From Candidatus Auribacterota bacterium (lineage in GTDB: Bacteria; Auribacterota; Tritonobacteria; UBA1439): a stretch of DNA of 9,600 nt. Shown here piece after piece: positions 6,331-9,600 of the stretch. How positions within the stretch are numbered: position 1 is the first letter of the stretch; each line of letters begins with the position of its first letter. Position numbers and translations under genes: made by a program. The DNA is taken from contig JAPLCY010000330.1 in assembly GCA_026391995.1 (NCBI GenBank), forward strand, positions 1 through 9,600. The letters are read 5' to 3'. The notes under the pieces are model-generated. The model ran no database searches, had not been told where the DNA came from, and worked only from the letters and a program-made list of their open reading frames with translations.

Positions 6331-6759
6331 CTACATATCAAGAACGCACCTGATGGTACACCCTCCCGCCCGCTCCTCGACCTTCAGCCCCGCGTAAGAG
6401 GCGGCCTTCACCTCCGGCCCCATCCTCCCCTGCACGGATCCGGGCGCAACGCCCTCCGCCTCGCCGCGCAACAGATGGCCGCCGGATGAATCCCGCTCGA
6501 TTTTCTTCACCCGGCAGCCGGTGAAGATCAATCCCCGGAGCCCCTGCTGGGCGAGCAACTCGTTGAGAAACGCTATGAGCAAATCCCCGCGCGTGGCGGC
6601 ACGGACTGAAATCTTAACCCGCGCGTTCGGCTCAATCGCCGCGCCCGGCGCCATCAGGGCACACATCGCCCGGGCCGCTTCCGAGAACGCCTCTTCGAGC
6701 GTGTTCCCCGTCGCCTCGATGGCGGCATCACCAATGTGATCGAGATATCTGTACGGCAT
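6331..6759 (-). CDS. Archease (RtcB activator), 142 aa
   Basis: Small cytosolic protein that speeds guanylylation of RtcB and allows multiple turnovers. Family marks seen: YLDHIGDAAIEATGNTLEEAF at the start (a form of the usual EHTAD...A.G.TLEEAF), GDLLIAFLNELL at 58-69, EVKAASYAGLKVE at 115-128, and a CVLDM ending with the near-terminal Asp141 that helps bind calcium. Length is typical. It precedes rtcB on the same strand, separated by 100 bases with a 20-base palindrome, so the pair could still be one transcript. The ATG at 6759 has no clear Shine-Dalgarno site. Upstream, 87 bases separate it from the end of the RNase HII gene. Confidence 0.93.
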   Translation of the reverse strand: MPYRYLDHIGDAAIEATGNTLEEAFSEAARAMCALMAPGAAIEPNARVKISVRAATRGDLLIAFLNELLAQQGLRGLIFTGCRVKKIERDSSGGHLLRGEAEGVAPGSVQGRMGPEVKAASYAGLKVEERAGGCTIRCVLDM

Positions 6760-6779
6760 ATGATTTGAAACCGGAACCG

Positions 6780-6843
6780 GTGTACGCTTAAAAAATCAAG
6801 CCGGCCCGGGGAACCAGGCGCGCCACAGTGTGTGTACGCTACA
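6780..6843. repeat. GTGTACGCT direct repeat, possible REP relic
   Basis: GTGTACGCT occurs at 6780-6788 and again at 6832-6840, where it continues as ACA. Its reverse complement, TGTAGCGTACAC, resembles the arm of the palindrome at 2204-2248 (TGTAGCGCACAC). No complete hairpin forms, so this may be a broken copy of that repeat family in the rnhB-archease gap. Confidence 0.4.
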
Positions 6844-6846
6844 ATC

Positions 6847-7635
6847 TCACAAGGAGCGGATCGCGCTCCTCCAGTCGAATGAACGCCGGTGTATCGCGCA
6901 CGGGCCGTGTTGCTCCAGGGCGCGCAGATGCTCGGTCGTGCCATATCCCTTGTGGCGGGCAAAGCCGTACCGGGGATAGAGTGAGTCGTACTCCACCATG
7001 ATCGCGTCACGGTGCACCTTTGCCACGATCGACGCCGCCGCTATCGAAAAAACCATGGCGTCTCCCCCCGGGATCGCCTCCTGCGGGATTCCGATGCCGG
7101 GGATCGGGCGGCCGTCCACGAGCACGTGCTGCACCTTCATGCGCAGGTTGAGGAGGGCGCATCGCATCGCCGCCAGGTTTGCCTGAAGGATATTCACGCG
7201 GTCGATCTCTTCCACATCCACTGCGCCGACGCCGACCGCAAGGGCGATCTTCCTTATCTCCCCGTCCAGCACTACGCGCCGCTCGTGGGTAAGCTGCTTG
7301 GAATCGCGCACGCCCTCGATGAACGCGCCGGGCGGGAAGACCACCGCGGCCGCGACCACCGGGCCGGCGAAGGGGCCGACGCCGACCTCGTCCACGCCGG
7401 CGATGTAGCTCACCCCCCCCTCCCATAACGCCCGCTCGCGGGAGAGCATCCCCTCTATCCGCCGCCGCTCCGCCTCGCGCGCTTCTGCGTGTTTCTTCAT
7501 GGACACGGCGAGCTGCCTGACCCCGGCCCGCGGGTCGGCTTCCAAAAGCACGATCTCCACAACGGGAATGAATCCATCCCTGTCGAGATAGCGCTCTCTG
7601 ATCTGCGTGACGGTCATTGAAGACAGGTCGTTCAT
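6847..7635 (-). CDS. rnhB: Ribonuclease HII, 262 aa, with N-terminal extension
   Basis: Cuts RNA in RNA-DNA hybrids and starts removal of single ribonucleotides from DNA. The active-site acids are D82 and E83 in GVDEVG, D174 in LVDG, and probably D192 in GGDAM. Other family marks are DSKQL (111-115), AAASIVAKVHRD (199-210), RHKGYGTTEH, and the tail GPCAIHRRSF. Residues 1-78 (TVTQIRERY...DPRAGVRQL) match the extra N-terminal domain of Bacillus-type RNase HII. One oddity: the conserved GRG motif after DEV reads GVG (G85-V86-G87); the codon is GTC. In the family this arginine helps recognise the ribonucleotide at the RNA-DNA junction. The ATG at 7635 is used; CAGGG lies about 8 bases upstream. 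The fold call is firm; normal substrate choice is not. Confidence 0.95.
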   Translation of the reverse strand: MNDLSSMTVTQIRERYLDRDGFIPVVEIVLLEADPRAGVRQLAVSMKKHAEAREAERRRIEGMLSRERALWEGGVSYIAGVDEVGVGPFAGPVVAAAVVFPPGAFIEGVRDSKQLTHERRVVLDGEIRKIALAVGVGAVDVEEIDRVNILQANLAAMRCALLNLRMKVQHVLVDGRPIPGIGIPQEAIPGGDAMVFSIAAASIVAKVHRDAIMVEYDSLYPRYGFARHKGYGTTEHLRALEQHGPCAIHRRSFDWRSAIRSL

Positions 7636-7710
7636 TATTTTGCCCTGTGGATAACCTCGACATATCTTGCGCTGGATATTTCCGTAATATACGGTACTCG
7701 AATATGTTGC

Positions 7711-7738
7711 CGTAGCGGAGACTTAAGTCTCCGCTACG
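7711..7738. repeat. Perfect 28-base palindrome, REP-like
   Basis: The half-site CGTAGCGGAGACTT is followed by its exact reverse complement, centred between 7724 and 7725. It lies 16 bases after the apgM stop codon in the gap before rnhB. It has the same frame as the hairpin at 2204-2248: GTAGCG, a variable part, ACTTNAGT at the centre, and CGCTAC. No T-run follows on the minus strand, so repeat or transcript-stabilising roles fit better than a classic terminator. Confidence 0.8.
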
Positions 7739-7754
7739 ATCGGGTCATCCCTGA

Positions 7755-8972
7755 TCACGCCCCGAACTTGATCAGCTTCCTCGCGTGCGCGAGAAGGATC
7801 GGCATCAGGTCCGTGGAGGGCCGCAACCCCAGCGATCCTCCGGCGCAGTTCCGTTCGGTGAAGCGCTTCGCGCCCGTGGGGCGGCAGTACGGGGAATGGA
7901 GCAGCAGCGGCACCGGATGCCAGCTGTGCATCGCGAGCACGCACGGCGTCGAGTGGTCCGCGGTCAGGGCAAAGACATCGGGCTTGAGGGCGAGCAGCTC
8001 CGGGATCATACGATCGAGCTCCTCGATCGCCCCGACCTTGGCGGGGAAGTCGCCGTCCTCGCCGCGGCTGTCGGTCTTCTTGAAGTGCAGATAGAAAAAG
8101 TCGAACGACGGGAAATGCGCCCCGAGCTCCTTCAGATCCTCCGCGGTGCTCGCGGTATGCGGGGCAACCGTCATGCCGACGAGACGCGCCAGCCCCCGGT
8201 ACATCGGGTATTGCGCCACCGCGCATGCGCGGACGCCGTACCGCTCCCCCATCGTCGGGAGCGGCTCGTGCCGCGCGAACCCGCGCAGCAGGATCATGTT
8301 TCCCTTCGGCTCCCCTTTGAGGATGGCGGCCGCCTGGGCGATGAGATCGTTCACGATGGCGGCGGTCTTCTCCGCGCGGGGATTGGTCGCCTGTGCGGGA
8401 AGCGCGGGGACGCCAAGCTCCTGCGGATCGGTGTCGTGGATATCCCCCTGCAGGCCCTCCCCCCTGACGACCAGGAGGCCGCGGTGCTCCTTCACCGTTT
8501 CGATGAACACCTCGAGGCCCTTCCCCACGCGTATCCCGTCGCGCAGCTTCCTCACCAGGCGGCGGTTCTCCTCCGTGCTCAGGCGCCCCGCGCGGCGGTC
8601 GACGAGCATGCCGCTGCCGTCCACCGTGGCAAAATTGAAACGCGCGGCCACATCGCGCCCCGTGAGAGGGAAGTCGATGCCAAGCCCCTCGAGGACGCCG
8701 CGGCCAATGTTGTATTTGACCGGGTCATATCCGAAGAGGGCCAGGTGGGCGGGACCGCTTCCCGGCGTGATCCCCGGGCCGACGGGCTCCAGCAAGCCGA
8801 GGTCGGACACGGGGGCGAGACGGTCCAGATTCGGAGTTTTCGCCGCCTCCAATTCCGTGGGGCCGCCCGGCTCCATTGGGAGCCCCCCGAGTCCGTCAGC
8901 CACCGTCAGCAAAATCCTTCGCTCGCTCTTCTCACACAGCCCTTTAATGATTCCGATCAACTCCTCGCTCAT
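7755..8972 (-). CDS. apgM: Cofactor-independent phosphoglycerate mutase, ApgM type, 405 aa
   Basis: Interconverts 3- and 2-phosphoglycerate in glycolysis and gluconeogenesis without 2,3-bisphosphoglycerate. It belongs to the alkaline phosphatase superfamily. Visible metal and catalytic parts are D26 in VADGLGG, the phosphoserine S72 in TPGSGPAHLALFGYDP, D301 in HFKKTDSRGEDGD, D339-H340 in TADHSTPC, and H352 in SWHPVPLLLHSP. The length of about 400 residues fits the archaeal-type family, not the 510-residue GpmI. Where many members have a His after this Asp (D..GHDG), this one has E305. I believe this variant occurs in bacterial members, but I cannot check it here. The start at 8972 is supported by GGAGG 5 bases upstream (8978-8982). 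The gene is divergent from a PEP carboxykinase gene, an adjacent step in the pathway. The rnhB gene follows after 119 bases. Confidence 0.94.
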   Translation of the reverse strand: MSEELIGIIKGLCEKSERRILLTVADGLGGLPMEPGGPTELEAAKTPNLDRLAPVSDLGLLEPVGPGITPGSGPAHLALFGYDPVKYNIGRGVLEGLGIDFPLTGRDVAARFNFATVDGSGMLVDRRAGRLSTEENRRLVRKLRDGIRVGKGLEVFIETVKEHRGLLVVRGEGLQGDIHDTDPQELGVPALPAQATNPRAEKTAAIVNDLIAQAAAILKGEPKGNMILLRGFARHEPLPTMGERYGVRACAVAQYPMYRGLARLVGMTVAPHTASTAEDLKELGAHFPSFDFFYLHFKKTDSRGEDGDFPAKVGAIEELDRMIPELLALKPDVFALTADHSTPCVLAMHSWHPVPLLLHSPYCRPTGAKRFTERNCAGGSLGLRPSTDLMPILLAHARKLIKFGA

Positions 8973-9000
8973 CAGTTCCTCCCGTCAGTCCCTTGTCAGC

Positions 9001-9009
9001 ATTCTAACA
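9001..9009 (-). promoter_or_regulatory. Candidate extended -10 promoter of apgM
   Basis: On the minus strand TGTTAGAAT reads as TGn followed by TAGAAT (5/6 of the -10 consensus). A start near 8994 would give a leader of about 20 bases containing the strong GGAGG. No good -35 box is seen 17 bases upstream, as is common for extended -10 promoters. Confidence 0.4.
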
Positions 9010-9015
9010 TATGCG

Positions 9016-9044
9016 TTGCACACACCGCTGTTTTTTTTTATACT
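9016..9044 (+). promoter_or_regulatory. Candidate promoter of the PEP carboxykinase gene
   Basis: TTGCAC (9016-9021) and TATACT (9039-9044, 5/6 of -10 consensus) are 17 bases apart; the spacer ends in a run of nine T (9031-9039), the last shared with the -10 box. The start would be near 9051, leaving a leader of about 65 bases. It lies back to back with the apgM promoter candidate, so one regulator bound here could affect both genes. The -35 match is only 3/6. Confidence 0.35.
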
Positions 9045-9117
9045 CGCGGCTCGGGCATGCCGGGCATGGAGCAACAGCCATAGCCTGCAGCTCGTAGCCA
9101 AGGAAAAAAGGGAATCA

Positions 9118-9600
9118 ATGAACATCACTGAGATTTTGAAGCTCCGGCTGGGCGCCGACGGCTCCGAGAAACTCATGGGGATAGACAATCCGCCGCTCCG
9201 CGAATTCATCGCCGCCACGCTCGAGCTCTGCGATCCCGCGCGGGTCTTTCTGAGCACCGACACCCCTGACGAAATTCGCCATCTCAGGGAATCGGCGGTC
9301 CGGCACGGCGAGGAAACGCCGCTGGCCATCGCCGGTCACACGTACCACTTCGACAACCCCGCCGACCAGGGCCGGGACAAGAAGAACACCGGCATCCTGG
9401 TACCCCCCGGGATGGAGCTCGGCCGCGCCATTGAGACCAAGGATCGGGACCCGGCGCTGGAGGACATCCGCCTGATATTGAACGGCATCATGCGCGGGAA
9501 GGAGGCGTATGTATGCTTCTTCTGCCTCGGGCCGGCCCGCTCCGAGTTCTCGATCCCCTGCGTCCAGATCACCGACTCCAGCTACGTCGCCCACAGCGAG
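9118..9600 (+). CDS. pckG: Phosphoenolpyruvate carboxykinase (GTP), archaeal-type, N-terminal 161 aa (cut by window edge)
   Basis: Converts oxaloacetate and GTP to phosphoenolpyruvate and CO2, the entry to gluconeogenesis; in some lineages it runs in the fixing direction. Only the N-terminal 161 residues are visible and the frame is open at the edge. RVFLSTDTPDEIRHL (42-56), GHTYHFDNPADQGRDKKNT (73-91), ILVPPG (93-98), IMRGKEAYVCFFCLGP (124-139) and VQITDSSYVAHSE (149-161) follow the GTP-dependent family. They are closest, as I recall, to the Thermococcus enzyme (DQARDKKNTKILVPPG, IMRGKE.FVCFF.LGP). The nucleotide and metal sites lie beyond the window. The ATG at 9118 has AGGG 5 bases upstream. 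It is divergent from apgM with a shared 145-base control region. Confidence 0.9.
   Translation, partial: MNITEILKLRLGADGSEKLMGIDNPPLREFIAATLELCDPARVFLSTDTPDEIRHLRESAVRHGEETPLAIAGHTYHFDNPADQGRDKKNTGILVPPGMELGRAIETKDRDPALEDIRLILNGIMRGKEAYVCFFCLGPARSEFSIPCVQITDSSYVAHSE

Noticed and set aside
7785..9083. 432-codon plus-strand frame opposite apgM
   Set aside because: No family features are seen, and the opposite strand encodes an intact phosphoglycerate mutase with a strong ribosome site.

Overview
The window (about 60-65% GC) carries nine protein genes and no rRNA, tRNA or CRISPR array. The host looks bacterial: there is a classical type I DnaJ, the RNase HII has a Bacillus-like N-terminal extension, Shine-Dalgarno sites are clear, and sigma70-like promoters can be proposed. 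Several genes are nonetheless of types first known from archaea: a DacZ-like diadenylate cyclase, the RtcB/archease pair, a cofactor-independent phosphoglycerate mutase of the ApgM family, and a PEP carboxykinase that resembles the Thermococcus enzyme. This mix and the palindromic repeats suit an uncultured bacterial lineage of the Omnitrophota/Auribacterota kind. That placement is a guess from gene content, not a phylogeny.

Layout. Positions 77-2135 (+) hold dnaJ and a diadenylate cyclase gene 46 bases apart, ending in a REP-like hairpin and a likely intrinsic terminator. Positions 2388-2921 (+) hold a nicotinamidase/isochorismatase-family hydrolase. From 8972 down to 3078 everything is on the minus strand: apgM, rnhB, archease, rtcB, a GxxExxY protein, and an AmmeMemoRadiSam-type radical SAM enzyme. 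Divergent from apgM, a PEP carboxykinase gene starts at 9118 (+) and runs off the right edge.

Functional groups. ApgM and PEPCK, sharing a 145-base divergent promoter region, both act in lower glycolysis/gluconeogenesis. Archease activates RtcB, the 3'-phosphate RNA ligase, so the two form an RNA repair or splicing module. RNase HII next to it removes ribonucleotides from DNA. The DnaJ/cyclase pair links a chaperone gene with c-di-AMP synthesis.

The most unusual region is 4092-4782. A small AT-rich gene (about 36% GC in its middle, against about 65% around it) for a GxxExxY/PD-(D/E)XK-like protein sits between two inverted blocks. Each block has three ATCCGCG units at an exact 10-base period. 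A diverged extra copy of the 3' end lies further left. This looks like a small repeat-bounded cassette, possibly inserted beside or into an older copy. Separate palindromes of a shared GTAGCG...CGCTAC design (2204-2248, 7711-7738) and a 20-base GC palindrome (6270-6289) sit in other intergenic gaps.
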